A stretch of DNA of 64,000 nucleotides, taken from positions 1 through 64,000 of the forward strand of contig NZ_PNCI01000012.1 in NCBI RefSeq assembly GCF_005887095.1. The letters run 5' to 3'. The notes below the pieces were generated by a model. That model was not told where the DNA came from. It searched no databases and saw nothing but the letters and a program-made list of their open reading frames with translations. The position numbers and the translations under genes were made by a program. The stretch is from Pseudoalteromonas rubra. Its GTDB lineage: Bacteria; Pseudomonadota; Gammaproteobacteria; Enterobacterales; Alteromonadaceae. Positions 1 through 8,588 of the stretch are shown piece after piece. Positions within the stretch are counted from its first letter, which is position 1. Every line of letters begins with the position of its first letter.

Positions 1-572
1 AACTATCCTGCCATAGGGGGTCGCTGTGAGATGGATAATAGGTTTGTCTAGAAGTCTGTCTCGTAGGCTGTAACAATCCGTTTGTTCTTTCAGAATTCGA
101 GTTTTTCTGAGTGTCTAGTGGACCAAGTACAAACTATTCTAAATAGAGAGAAATGGCATAACCATCACAAAAAGTTCTTCTACGCTATCATGAAAGTTGT
201 TATATGCTGCTCACTGGCCGCTATTAGCAGAGCAATGCATAGAGCAAGAGAAGAGTTACGGTGAATTTTTACTGTCTTTACTGGAAACTGAGCAACAACA
301 CAGAGATGAAGTTCCAGGCAAATACAATCAGAGATCGTGCTGTGCTGTCGACTATCAGGCTTGGCAAAGAGGTTAGGCGACGAACCGATTATGTTATGAC
401 AGGAAAGCAACTGCGCTGGGCTATACGTGAATACGTGCGCTTGATACATCTGCTCGGGAGGCCCAATTATGAGGGACCCCCAGCGCCGCCTTAAGCGATG
501 AGTGACAGCTTGCTAAAATGTGAAGTGAAACGGGACCGAGCCAACTGTTACGAATCCGATTTTAAGGCCTTG
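1..572. other. Left edge, no secure gene
   Basis: Short open frames exist on both strands (for example 82-264 and 261-494 on plus, 180-449 on minus), but they overlap one another, have no recognisable family and no convincing ribosome binding site. I see no RNA gene, repeat or terminator here. It may be decayed accessory DNA continuing from outside the window. Confidence 0.4.
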
Positions 573-1589
573 TTAACACTTCTTTTTACGCTCAATCACG
601 TTTGGCAGTTTAAAAAAAGATCCATCTCCCCTACCGCTATGAAAAAAGCCCCAGCGCTTTTCAGGATCTAGCAAATCAATTTTACAGATATGGTGATCAC
701 TAGCCTTCACTCCATCAGAAAACAGGCGAAAGCTTAGCTCATCGGTATTGATCTCCACAATAAGACCAGAAAAGTCCAAGTTATAACAACTTTCTAAAAT
801 TTTGTGCTTATCACTTGGAAAATTATCTTTGTAAATAGCATTATATCGTGGTTGGAAATATCTGATTAGACCGGCTTCTACTAGACAAATTTGCTCATAC
901 TCTGAAAGATGATTATCAACAATGTTTCTGAATCTATCCATATCTCTATAGTCAGAGATCACATTACCTGCTCTACCGTCCATTTGATGGATAATTCTAT
1001 ATGGTTCGTATTCAAATGTAAGAATCTGAATCTCTGAATCTGGTGATTCATATTGAGCCTGAGCAAGTATTTTTTGCAGGGTAGAATGACTTTTTAAACG
1101 TTCAAAAGCGGTTCGAGTGCCATCTCCGTATGCTTGACCGACATACAACACTTCTAAGTCACTTAACTCTCTATTAGTTAGGTGCCAGCCCATACCCATA
1201 CAAATTATGCTGGCAGGGAGATATCTAATTTCATTACCATCAGCATCTAGAGTTAATATTTCACGGTGAGGGTATTTTGATAACCTCACTTCAACTGCGC
1301 CATCCAGTAGTGGAAAATCAATTGAAAAATCTTTTTCGCGTAACTCACCATCTACTCGATAATTAATCCTACCGCTAATCTTTCCATTTTCGTACCGGAA
1401 ATACTCCTTTGAGTAGGAAATTATAGGAGACTTAGAAATTAAATAAATATGTGAATTATTTGATACTTCCGTTTCTTTTGGTCCCATTGTACCACCAGTC
1501 ATTAACTGACTAGCAGAGGTTAATAACCACCTGCCTGAGCATATATTTACAGCAAACTCTGATAAAAAAACTTTTTTGGGTTGTACCAC
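573..1589 (-). CDS. GIY-YIG-like nuclease-domain protein, otherwise unknown
   Basis: A 338-residue protein with a GTG start preceded by AAGGA about 8 bases upstream. I do not recognise the full-length family. The middle looks like a GIY-YIG nuclease fold: LYVGQA at residues 148-153, an Arg/His-rich helix at about 159-168 (RTAFERLKSH), and a VEAGLIRYF-x-PRYN block at 237-250 whose Glu238 and Asn250 match the Glu and Asn of that superfamily. The N-terminal 140 residues show no known domain. The gene is AT-rich compared with the siderophore genes, stands alone, and lies beside a broken transposase, which suggests horizontal transfer. A role in restriction or mobile-element defence is possible but only inferred. 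An ATG about 30 residues downstream is an alternative start. Confidence 0.6.
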   Translation of the reverse strand: MVQPKKVFLSEFAVNICSGRWLLTSASQLMTGGTMGPKETEVSNNSHIYLISKSPIISYSKEYFRYENGKISGRINYRVDGELREKDFSIDFPLLDGAVEVRLSKYPHREILTLDADGNEIRYLPASIICMGMGWHLTNRELSDLEVLYVGQAYGDGTRTAFERLKSHSTLQKILAQAQYESPDSEIQILTFEYEPYRIIHQMDGRAGNVISDYRDMDRFRNIVDNHLSEYEQICLVEAGLIRYFQPRYNAIYKDNFPSDKHKILESCYNLDFSGLIVEINTDELSFRLFSDGVKASDHHICKIDLLDPEKRWGFFHSGRGDGSFFKLPNVIERKKKC

Positions 1590-1727
1590 TGACTCAATCC
1601 TTAAATAGAAGTGCTAACGCATTGATAACGGGCAAGCTTGTCTTATCCCAGTTTATTAACTTGTTACAACACGTAAACACGTAGTCAGTTGTTACATTTG
1701 ACTACTGAAATAAGGTTTTAAAACAAA

Positions 1728-1850
1728 ATGAAAAATAAAATTAGCGATAAGAATCGCAACTACAGAGAGGCATATGATTCCTACTGGTTTCTTATACCAA
1801 TTTTCAACGTTGTTGTTGGTACTGTCATATGCCTCAACTTCCCGTTGTAA
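1728..1850 (+). CDS. Possible 40-residue membrane peptide
   Basis: ATG-to-TAA frame of 40 codons plus stop. The first half is polar and basic, the second half is a hydrophobic stretch ending in CLNFPL that could span a membrane. There is no strong Shine-Dalgarno (only an A-rich stretch). It contains the inverted repeat at 1767-1835, so the coding appearance could be incidental. No family recognised. Confidence 0.2.
   Translation: MKNKISDKNRNYREAYDSYWFLIPIFNVVVGTVICLNFPL
1767..1835. repeat. Inverted repeat with 11-bp perfect arms
   Basis: GAGGCATATGA at 1767-1777 is repeated as its exact reverse complement at 1825-1835, separated by 47 bases. Each arm contains the palindrome CATATG. The spacing is too wide for a terminator. 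It could be a paired regulator site or a trace of a small mobile element in this AT-rich patch. Confidence 0.45.
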
Positions 1851-1910
1851 ATGAAGTAGGACGTCCTCAGTATCTTTAGAAATCCTGCCACCGCGTTCCT
1901 ATTTTAGGGT

Positions 1911-2015
1911 TCAGAAATACTTAAACAATTCTTTCTTATCCTCTTCTGATAAGTCTGGATTGTACGCTAATTTCTTTTTAGCTTCTAAAGTTTCTTGAGA
2001 GAAATCGTAAGCCAT
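1911..2015 (-). CDS. Possible 34-residue charged peptide
   Basis: ATG start with AAGG about 8 bases upstream, encoding a lysine- and glutamate-rich helix-like peptide that begins MAYDFSQETLEAK and ends ELFKYF. No family recognised. Listed because it has a plausible start signal and a composition typical of real small proteins; expression is unproven. Confidence 0.25.
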   Translation of the reverse strand: MAYDFSQETLEAKKKLAYNPDLSEEDKKELFKYF

Positions 2016-2101
2016 ATCAAAACCTTAAAATGAAAACACTAACACTTTACACAGATAAAACCTATTACAACAGGTTACACATTAGCTAAAAAGAGGAAAG
2101 T

Positions 2102-2242
2102 ATGAACATTACAAACGAAGATTTACAGGCGATAGAGAAGACAATAGCTTTCACTAAGGACTTAGCAGAAGGTAGAGTTACTTATAAAGATTATGAAAGA
2201 GCTGTTGAACGGGGCCTTGTTGATCAAATCCAGATAGCTTAG
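2102..2242 (+). CDS. Small protein, 46 residues, unknown
   Basis: A 46-residue frame starting MNITNEDLQAIEK, with a good ribosome binding site (AGAGGAAAG) about 4 bases before the ATG. The product is acidic, likely helical, has no signal peptide or membrane segment, and resembles small orphan proteins of accessory regions. Its end lies 15 bases from the transposase remnant. No function can be given. Confidence 0.45.
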   Translation: MNITNEDLQAIEKTIAFTKDLAEGRVTYKDYERAVERGLVDQIQIA

Positions 2243-2256
2243 GTAACACTGCGATT

Positions 2257-2530
2257 TCAGCTGTTTCCCTGATATTCAGGCATACCTAGCCCAATCATCC
2301 TATTGAGTACTTTCACTTTGATCATCGCTTCAGTGTGCTGCTGAGTAAATCCACGACTGACCAGCTTGTCACCCACTAGCTGTTTATACCGGTAAATTGC
2401 TGTTTCCGCCAGTGAACGTTACACCTTGGTGGGATCACTGCTTCGGCCTTTTTGGGTGCGACTTCGGCATAAAAGCCCATGGTACCACAGACGCCATCCG
2501 CTTTTACCAAGCCGATCACACAAAGCTAAA
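2257..2530 (-). pseudogene. Transposase remnant, IS5/IS903-like C-terminus
   Basis: On the minus strand, the end of a DDE transposase can be read in two frames. The upstream part (about 2400-2530) reads VKADGVCGTMGFYAEV then AEAVIPPR. The downstream part reads ETAIYRYKQLVGDKL and ends KVLNRMIGLGMPEYQ before a TGA at 2257-2259, a typical ending for IS5/IS903-group transposases. A frameshift joins the pieces, the N-terminal half is missing, and I see no terminal inverted repeats or target duplication, so the element is dead. Confidence 0.75.
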
Positions 2531-2717
2531 TTAGCTCAGTGATTTAGGAAACAACACCCAATTACAGAGATTTTACACTTAGATAATACAGTCAAGGCAA
2601 AACTACGTAATGGTGGTAGGTAAGTATGCATAATTCAGTAAATGACCCAGTCATGTCAAACCTCCTTTTACAAGCTATCAGTGTGGCCGGTGCAACCAGA
2701 TCTAAGTAAACAAAAAA

Positions 2718-2744
2718 AGCGAGCATACCCAAGGTATGCTCGCT
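2718..2744 (-). terminator. Intrinsic terminator, distal of a tandem pair
   Basis: Perfect 12-bp stem AGCGAGCATACC / GGTATGCTCGCT around a 3-base loop. On the minus strand it is followed by a run of seven T. It terminates transcripts from the gene at 2838-4031. Confidence 0.85.
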
Positions 2745-2759
2745 GAAGAATAAAAAAAC

Positions 2760-2779
2760 CGGTCTAGTCCGTTAGACCG
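2760..2779 (-). terminator. Intrinsic terminator, proximal of a tandem pair
   Basis: Stem CGGTCTA / TAGACCG (7 bp) with a 6-base loop, followed on the minus strand by seven T. It sits 16 bases from the second hairpin, so the gene at 2838 is closed by two terminators. Confidence 0.75.
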
Positions 2780-2837
2780 TAACCTACTCAACGGGTTGTG
2801 AGCTAATAAGCTAAGGCAATGGGCTGGCCACTGGCTG

Positions 2838-4031
2838 TTATCTTGGCTCTATGGTTAAGGGAGATAATGTGATTTTTGCATTATTGCTGGCGCCCATATG
2901 TCCGCTATAGTTCTGGCCTTCAAACAAGGTGTAAAACACATCAACATAGTCATCATCATTGCTGAACCAGTGATCTGGCATCGCTTTGATCAGCTGGTTA
3001 GTGAGCTGAGGAATAATCGCATAACCCTGTACATTGGGATCCGGAATGGTGCGCATGACCTGAGTGACAATATCCAGGAAAGTCGTCGCTAAGTCTTTAT
3101 AGTTGGTATTGTCATCCTGCTCCATAAGCAAGACATCAGCCGCCTGCCAACGATAACGCTCCCAGTGGATAAGGATTTGGTTTGGTGTATAGTCAGTACC
3201 GTCATGGTCAAGATAAGGCATATCAACAATATCCAGAACCGGCTCATCGCGCGACGGGCTCACTCCGGTGACAATACCATACACCTCCGCCTTACCCAGG
3301 ATCCACGGCTCCTGATCATTGTTCAGACGAATACGCTTCAAAACACTGGTCGAAATGGCTTCAGACTGAATGTTTACTTGGTTCGTTTGCAGCATATCGC
3401 GAGATAAGCGTTCAGCGCCTTGTGTCTGTCTGGCGCTGCTAAAGATGTCCTGCATCACGGCCAGACCTTCGCGACGTACCTGCTGCTGATCAAGCTCCAA
3501 AACAAGCACAGGACGCTGCGGCATTTGCTGCGCGTCCAGCAGGTGAAGCTGACCGTCACTGTCATAAGCCTCTACGTGGATCCAGGTCTTGTCATCCCCC
3601 TTAGGTGCAAAGGCGATCAGCGGCTCTTCGCCTTCCTGCCATTGGCTCAGCATGTCTGCAGAAGCCAGACGTAATTGATACAGGTTACTATCACATTGCG
3701 GCAATCCTTTCAGTACCCGGGTCTGTGTGCTTGCCTGGCCGATCAGCGACTGCGCCTGTTGCGAAACCTGCATGTCCTGTACAGTCAGACGTGACTGGCT
3801 TGCCAGTGTTGACTGCCAACGCGGGCCCTGGCTTGACAACTCCCGAGCCAGAGATTTCGCCATCACTTTCTTAATATCACTGACCTGAAAAGCCTGTGGA
3901 TTAAAGCGATCAATTTGTGCCAGCGGCGCTGCCAGGTTATTCACGGTGTCTACCGGGGCTGCAGTTGCGCTTGCTGCTGCACTCAGGCTCAGGGCCAGTG
4001 CAGATAAGGTCATCTGAGATATGCGTTTCAT
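2838..4031 (-). CDS. Secreted protein, DUF3103-like
   Basis: 397 residues from the ATG at 4031, which has GGAG upstream; a longer frame reaches 4118 but that extension lacks a signal sequence at its N-terminus. Residues 1-27 are a clean signal peptide (Lys-Arg, hydrophobic core, Ala-rich cleavage region ATAA). The mature part has no transmembrane segment or recognised catalytic motif. Its overall pattern (calcium- or acid-rich loops such as DNDDD-type stretches near the C-terminus, and a GHMGASNNAKITL ending) recalls the DUF3103 family of secreted marine-bacterial proteins; this assignment is from memory of the family, not a search. It is monocistronic and ends in tandem terminators. Function unknown. 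Confidence 0.7.
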   Translation of the reverse strand: MKRISQMTLSALALSLSAAASATAAPVDTVNNLAAPLAQIDRFNPQAFQVSDIKKVMAKSLARELSSQGPRWQSTLASQSRLTVQDMQVSQQAQSLIGQASTQTRVLKGLPQCDSNLYQLRLASADMLSQWQEGEEPLIAFAPKGDDKTWIHVEAYDSDGQLHLLDAQQMPQRPVLVLELDQQQVRREGLAVMQDIFSSARQTQGAERLSRDMLQTNQVNIQSEAISTSVLKRIRLNNDQEPWILGKAEVYGIVTGVSPSRDEPVLDIVDMPYLDHDGTDYTPNQILIHWERYRWQAADVLLMEQDDNTNYKDLATTFLDIVTQVMRTIPDPNVQGYAIIPQLTNQLIKAMPDHWFSNDDDYVDVFYTLFEGQNYSGHMGASNNAKITLSPLTIEPR

Positions 4032-4386
4032 TGTTATAATTCTCCAGAAATAATCCTGTTCTGGCCTCACCTGAACCACGGGAAGCCACCTCTCGTGTGC
4101 CAAATCAAGATAAAACACGAAAATTAAATTATCAACACATTAATATAAAATTTACACAACTTATTTAACAAATAAACAATAAGATATTGTTATATATAAA
4201 TTTAAAATGTTAAAAAAAGAATGGGAACTAGATCTAATCAGCAACAAGAGTGATGACTCTATTGGGATTCAGTCACTATTATAGGTTAAGGAATAATGGC
4301 GAAGCGGCAACAGCAGCATAGTTGGATCCGTGCGGTTTATCGCGCTGATCCAACTCAACGAGCAATGAAAGGCTGAATAGAAGGGA
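4032..4386. other. AT-rich intergenic region with a stem-loop
   Basis: The first half is very AT-rich (4090-4220) and probably holds the promoter of the secreted protein gene to its left. At 4321-4354 there is an 8-bp perfect stem, GTTGGATC / GATCCAAC, around an 18-base GC-rich interior. No T-run follows on either strand, so it is not a standard terminator; it lies just past the stop of the next gene. I see no coding sequence. Confidence 0.5.
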
Positions 4387-4767
4387 TTATTTCTCGGCTG
4401 GATACAAGGTGATCTCCATTCCGGCACCAATGGCAGAGATCCGTAACAGCGTATCGACATGCAGTGCCTGAGAGTAACATTTAGGCTGTTCACCGCAGCT
4501 AAAACCTATGTCAAAGGTCCGCTTAGAACACCCCAACCATTGCTTCAGTGCGGCCTTAGAGCATGATTCTATTAATTCACACAGGTGATTAATGGCTTTA
4601 TCCGGGCTCGTCACCTGAGTGCTGGCCTCTATTCTCGCCAGCTGGCGGTACTCATCCTGATCATAGTGCAGTACCACCGCGTTTTTCTTAAGATCCGCAA
4701 CCAGGGCAGAAATATCCTGCTTGGATTCTAACTCTAAATCGACATTTAAAAACTGGATTTCTGACAT
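4387..4767 (-). CDS. Conserved-looking hypothetical protein, 126 aa
   Basis: A cytoplasmic protein of 126 residues starting MSEIQFLNVD. It has no signal peptide. Six Cys are scattered (including CSKRTFDIGFSCGEQPKC), and the C-terminus is a beta-strand-rich segment ending MEITLYPAEK. I do not recognise a family. It is divergent from the PepSY-protein gene at 4929, with a shared intergenic region of 161 bases. No regulatory site was recognised there. Confidence 0.55.
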   Translation of the reverse strand: MSEIQFLNVDLELESKQDISALVADLKKNAVVLHYDQDEYRQLARIEASTQVTSPDKAINHLCELIESCSKAALKQWLGCSKRTFDIGFSCGEQPKCYSQALHVDTLLRISAIGAGMEITLYPAEK

Positions 4768-4928
4768 GACGGGACATTTACCTTGTTTCTTTTTGAGTAG
4801 TTCGCTGCCAGACCTGAGCCATGTTCAAGCGACAGAACACATACGATTGGCAGGTGCGACAATATGTCACTATGGATTTTACGCGAATTCTCATAAGCTA
4901 TCAGCAATTTTGACGAAAAAACAGCACT

Positions 4929-5630
4929 ATGAATAAATCCAGCTTTAAACCCATCCGACAATTTCACAAGCTGGCCGGCTATCTGCTGGCATTACAGCTC
5001 TTTGCCTGGCTGCTTGGTGGCCTGGTGATGAGCGCGATCCCTTTGGAAATGGTACATGGTAAACATCTCGCCAAGCGTAATCTGGATAACCCTTTCACGC
5101 TTGCCGACTACCCGGCCGATTTAGACCAGCTGGCACGCCACGTTGAGCAATTCAACGCGCTGACCTTGAGTCATTTTCTGGATCAGCCCATGATCATTGC
5201 CACTGGCGCAGAAACAGCCTATTTCACCGCCTCTGGGGCCCCCTTTCCCAGTCCAACCGAAACACAAATCCGTGCCAATGCCCGCGCCCATTACCTGGGT
5301 GACAGCGCCATTGAATCTGCACAGCGACTAGCCAGGGGACCAAGGGAAGTTCAATATCGGCCACAAGTCTGGCAGATCACCTTTGCCGACATATTAAGTA
5401 CTACCCTGTATCTGGATGCCAACAGCGGCCAGGTGATCACTGTAAGAAGTACGCTTTGGCGTATTTTTGACTTTTTCTGGATGTTGCACATTATGGATTA
5501 CGACGAGCGTGATGACTTCAACAATCCACTGCTTATCACCTTCGCAGCCAGTAGCGTGGCTTTTTGTCTCAGTGGCATGCTGTTACTGTTGCAATCTCCG
5601 CCCTGGCGACGCCGCCGTTCACGAGGTTGA
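4929..5630 (+). CDS. PepSY-associated membrane protein
   Basis: 233 residues with an N-terminal transmembrane helix (about 16-36, LAGYLLALQLFAWLLGGLVM) and a C-terminal one (about 203-222) ending in a cluster of Arg. The periplasmic part between them has a PepSY-like segment (YRPQVWQITFAD...TTLYLDANSGQVI) followed by a helix with WRIFDFFWMLHIMDY, typical of PepSY-TM proteins related to PiuB and other proteins of iron uptake. The histidines near the membrane faces could bind haem. Its place beside a siderophore locus makes a role in ferric reduction plausible, but no iron-type promoter is visible in front of it. Confidence 0.7.
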   Translation: MNKSSFKPIRQFHKLAGYLLALQLFAWLLGGLVMSAIPLEMVHGKHLAKRNLDNPFTLADYPADLDQLARHVEQFNALTLSHFLDQPMIIATGAETAYFTASGAPFPSPTETQIRANARAHYLGDSAIESAQRLARGPREVQYRPQVWQITFADILSTTLYLDANSGQVITVRSTLWRIFDFFWMLHIMDYDERDDFNNPLLITFAASSVAFCLSGMLLLLQSPPWRRRRSRG

Positions 5631-5769
5631 ACTTTTAATTTGAAGCCGCTGTCCTACACTTACTAATTGTGCTGCCGTTGACATTAATTAACAATCAATC
5701 CGGTCTTTATATTGTATTGTAGAAACAGTGTTGATAGTTTTTAGTGCAATGACTAAACAGGATAGAACC

Positions 5770-7416
5770 ATGAAGCAATTCAGTAGCTTATACCTTGCCA
5801 TCGGATTGGCCTTAAGCACCAGTGCACTCACCGGGTGCGGTGGTGGCGGTACCGAGAGCGGAACAGGCAGCAACACCGGCAACGTAACAACACCCACGGA
5901 CACCAATAGCAACGGTGGCAACAGCGGTGACGGCAGCACTGCGCCTAGTTGGCAGGCTGGTGTATTTGCACCGGCCAGTAACTTCATTAACTTCTGTGCC
6001 AATCCGCGTTCGGGGGTCGATCAGTTTAACAATAATCAGCCTTTCCCAGACAAAGCGGGCACTGTGATGCACGAAAAAATGTGGTTGCGCTCATTCAGTC
6101 ATGAAACCTATCTTTGGTACGACGAGCTGCCCGACAATAACCCGCAAGATTTTAATAGCGTTGCTGAATACTTCGCACAGCTCAGAACGACACAACGTAA
6201 CCCTGATGGGTCGTTAAAGGATCAGTTTCACTACTCGGAAACCTACGAAAGCTATCAAAAAGAAAGCCAGTCAGGTGTAACCACCAGTTATGGGATCCGC
6301 TGGGCTGCAATAGAAACAGCACCACCACGTAACTTTACCATTGCTTACGTTGAACCCAATTCACCGGCAGCGCAGAGCGGGCTCACTCGTGGTGATAGCC
6401 TGCTGAGTATTGATGGGCTTGATTTCATCAACAGCGACGAAGTGGCACAACTCAATGAGGCTCTGTTCCCTACTGAAACGAAGGCCCATACGTTCGTTTT
6501 TCGCTCAGTTCAGGGGGATGAAAAGTCGGCCGAAATGACCGCCATCGATTTTGCACTTTCTCCGGTGCAAAATGCAAAATACATTGATCACGGCGGAAAA
6601 CGAGTCGGCTATGTGCAGTTTAATCAGTTTATTGCCAGTGCTCAGGGAGAGCTGATCGACGCATTCAATGGCTTTATCGCAGATGGCGTTAACGAACTGG
6701 TGCTGGATATGCGCTATAACGGCGGTGGATTGATCCACAGTGCTGCACAGCTGGGCTATATGATTGCGGGCGATAGCTCGCTGGACCGCAATTTCGGTGT
6801 GACCACCTACAATGCTAAACGCCAGGGCAATAATCGGATCTATACCTTTGAGCCCCGCCAGATAGACTGGGCCCGGGAGGTCTTTCTGAACGACACCACT
6901 TTACCAACGCTGAACCTCTCCAGAGTGTATGTACTCACTACCGATGATACCGCATCAGCCAGTGAAATGGTGATCAATGGTCTGCGTGGTATAGACGTAG
7001 AGGTCGTGCAGATAGGCACCACCACACGAGGCAAACCCTATGGTTTTTTACCTGCGCCTAATTGCGGCATGGTCTACTACACCATTCAGTCAAAGTCTGC
7101 CAATGAAAAAGGCTTTGGAGACTATGCTGACGGCTTTACCCCAACGCCAGCAAGTCAGATAAGCGGTGAAGCCGGACTGGATGCCAGGGTACCGGGCTGT
7201 CGCGTCAACGACGATTTTGGCAGTGCTCTGGGCGACGAAAATGAGCGCCTGCTTGCTACCGCTTTGCATCACAGTGCAACCGGAAGCTGCTTATTTAACG
7301 ACGCCCCGCAAGGGGTCTCAGCCCGACCGGGAGATGCCGACACCAGTCATGCTGTGACTCTGCCATTTAGGCCACTGCGTGATGGTGCCATTCACGCAAC
7401 GCTGGAAGGTCAGTAA
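5770..7416 (+). CDS. S41 (C-terminal processing) peptidase lipoprotein
   Basis: Start chosen at the ATG at 5770 (AGGAT about 7 bases upstream), giving 548 residues with a lipoprotein signal ending LTGC, then a Gly/Thr/Asn-rich linker. A PDZ domain follows at about 180-265 (YGIRWAAIE...AAQSGLTRGDSLLSIDG). The S41 catalytic core at about 270-460 has DMRYNGGG, the nucleophile Ser in TASASEMV and the Lys in TRGKPYG, so the Ser-Lys dyad is intact. The protein should be a periplasmic-facing or surface-anchored protease. It is followed after 2 bases by a second lipoprotein gene, so the two form an operon. There is no iron-type promoter; a link with the siderophore cluster is not shown. Confidence 0.85.
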   Translation: MKQFSSLYLAIGLALSTSALTGCGGGGTESGTGSNTGNVTTPTDTNSNGGNSGDGSTAPSWQAGVFAPASNFINFCANPRSGVDQFNNNQPFPDKAGTVMHEKMWLRSFSHETYLWYDELPDNNPQDFNSVAEYFAQLRTTQRNPDGSLKDQFHYSETYESYQKESQSGVTTSYGIRWAAIETAPPRNFTIAYVEPNSPAAQSGLTRGDSLLSIDGLDFINSDEVAQLNEALFPTETKAHTFVFRSVQGDEKSAEMTAIDFALSPVQNAKYIDHGGKRVGYVQFNQFIASAQGELIDAFNGFIADGVNELVLDMRYNGGGLIHSAAQLGYMIAGDSSLDRNFGVTTYNAKRQGNNRIYTFEPRQIDWAREVFLNDTTLPTLNLSRVYVLTTDDTASASEMVINGLRGIDVEVVQIGTTTRGKPYGFLPAPNCGMVYYTIQSKSANEKGFGDYADGFTPTPASQISGEAGLDARVPGCRVNDDFGSALGDENERLLATALHHSATGSCLFNDAPQGVSARPGDADTSHAVTLPFRPLRDGAIHATLEGQ

Positions 7417-7418
7417 TC

Positions 7419-7814
7419 ATGAAATGTTCGGGCTGGTTTGCAACGTTACTCACTTTACTACTGTGTGGCTGCCAATATTCTAAAGCAACCCCTGTGTATG
7501 CGGCGTTAATTGAGCAAACCACACCGGCCATGATCCGTGAAATACAAGATGCCATTGTCGCCCTCAAGGGCGGCACTGCACCCCGACTGGCACATAATGT
7601 GTTTATGCAGCATTCAACGCTGTTGCTGGAAAAAGGCAACAGTCTGGATCTTTCTGGGCAGCCTATTCTGGGCAGTAAAGAAGGCGGAGTAACCGGCTTC
7701 GAGCTGCAAAAACGTGCTGAGCAATGTGTCTTGTATTATCCCAGAACACAAAAATACCAGGTGTTATCCACTGTTCCCTGCGTGATAAACCCACAGCAGC
7801 CTGAACGCCGATAA
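7419..7814 (+). CDS. Small lipoprotein, unknown
   Basis: 131 residues with a lipobox LLLCGC near residue 18. The mature part is short and mixed alpha/beta with a conserved-looking pair of Cys (EQCVLYY and TVPC) near the C-terminus. Family not recognised. It begins 2 bases after the stop of the S41 peptidase gene, with a GGAAGG site inside the end of that gene, so they are probably translated together and the lipoprotein may be a partner or substrate adaptor of the protease (inference). Confidence 0.65.
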   Translation: MKCSGWFATLLTLLLCGCQYSKATPVYAALIEQTTPAMIREIQDAIVALKGGTAPRLAHNVFMQHSTLLLEKGNSLDLSGQPILGSKEGGVTGFELQKRAEQCVLYYPRTQKYQVLSTVPCVINPQQPERR

Positions 7815-7898
7815 TATCGGGGGACATTTCAATATCCGTGTCTGCTTGCAACCTTTCCCTATATCGGTAATATGACTGCCACTAATTGAGGGAGTCGT

Positions 7899-8588
7899 AT
7901 GTCGTTAACATCAACCAAACTGTTTACACCCCAGCTGCCATTTACCAGCCACAGCTGTGCCTTTCATATTGGAACCTATCAGGACAGCGATTTTGCGACT
8001 TTCGCTCAGCCATTGCCCGCCAAACTCAGCCGCGCCGTAGCCAAACGCAAGGCCGAATATCTGGCCGGACGACACTGTGCCAGTCAGGCTTTAAAAGCAC
8101 TGGGACTACCACATACCATCATTACCAGCGCCGAAAGTCGCGCGCCGATTTGGCCTGCCGGCATTCAGGGCACCATCACCCATACTCGGGAGCTGGCGAT
8201 GGCCATGGTCTGTGACGATCCTGCAATACTGGGGTTGGGAATAGATCTGGAAAGAAAGATGTCGCTCAAGCAGGAGCAGGAGCTCCAGACACAGATCCTG
8301 GCAAAAGCAGAGCAGCCAGCTTTCGAGCGGCTAGGCAAGACACATGCTTGTCCGCTGACCCTGATCTTCTCTGCCAAAGAAAGTATCTATAAAGCGCTCT
8401 ACCCAGTTGTACAACGCTTTTTTGGATTTGAAGCGGCATGCCTGGTAGAGCACAGCGATACTCAGTTATTCTTTACGCTCACAGAAACGCTCCATGAGAC
8501 TCTGCCGCAGGGCACTCAGATCAGCGTGTATTTTCAGTGCAATGACGAACTGGTGCTGACCGAGTGCTGTTTGCGCGCTGACGTTTAA
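7899..8588 (+). CDS. entD: 4'-phosphopantetheinyl transferase, EntD family
   Basis: Transfers phosphopantetheine from CoA to the carrier domains of EntB, the NRPSs and the PKS. 229 residues from the ATG at 7899 (GGGAG 4 bases upstream). Motifs of the Sfp/EntD family are present: KRKAEYLAGRHCA near 47, a PIWP segment, GLGIDLE near 110 with the metal-binding Asp/Glu, and FSAKESIYKAL near 160. The gene is convergent with the exporter gene; their stop codons overlap by 4 bases. No iron-starvation box was found in front of it, so it may be read constitutively or from an unseen promoter. This is the only PPTase in the window. Confidence 0.9.
   Translation: MSLTSTKLFTPQLPFTSHSCAFHIGTYQDSDFATFAQPLPAKLSRAVAKRKAEYLAGRHCASQALKALGLPHTIITSAESRAPIWPAGIQGTITHTRELAMAMVCDDPAILGLGIDLERKMSLKQEQELQTQILAKAEQPAFERLGKTHACPLTLIFSAKESIYKALYPVVQRFFGFEAACLVEHSDTQLFFTLTETLHETLPQGTQISVYFQCNDELVLTECCLRADV

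Noticed and set aside
4321..4354. Intrinsic terminator
   Set aside because: The stem is perfect but no T-run follows on either strand; recorded only as a stem-loop.
7815..7898. Iron-starvation box before the PPTase gene
   Set aside because: CGTGT is present but no T-R-R-A-N element stands 16 or 17 bases upstream.
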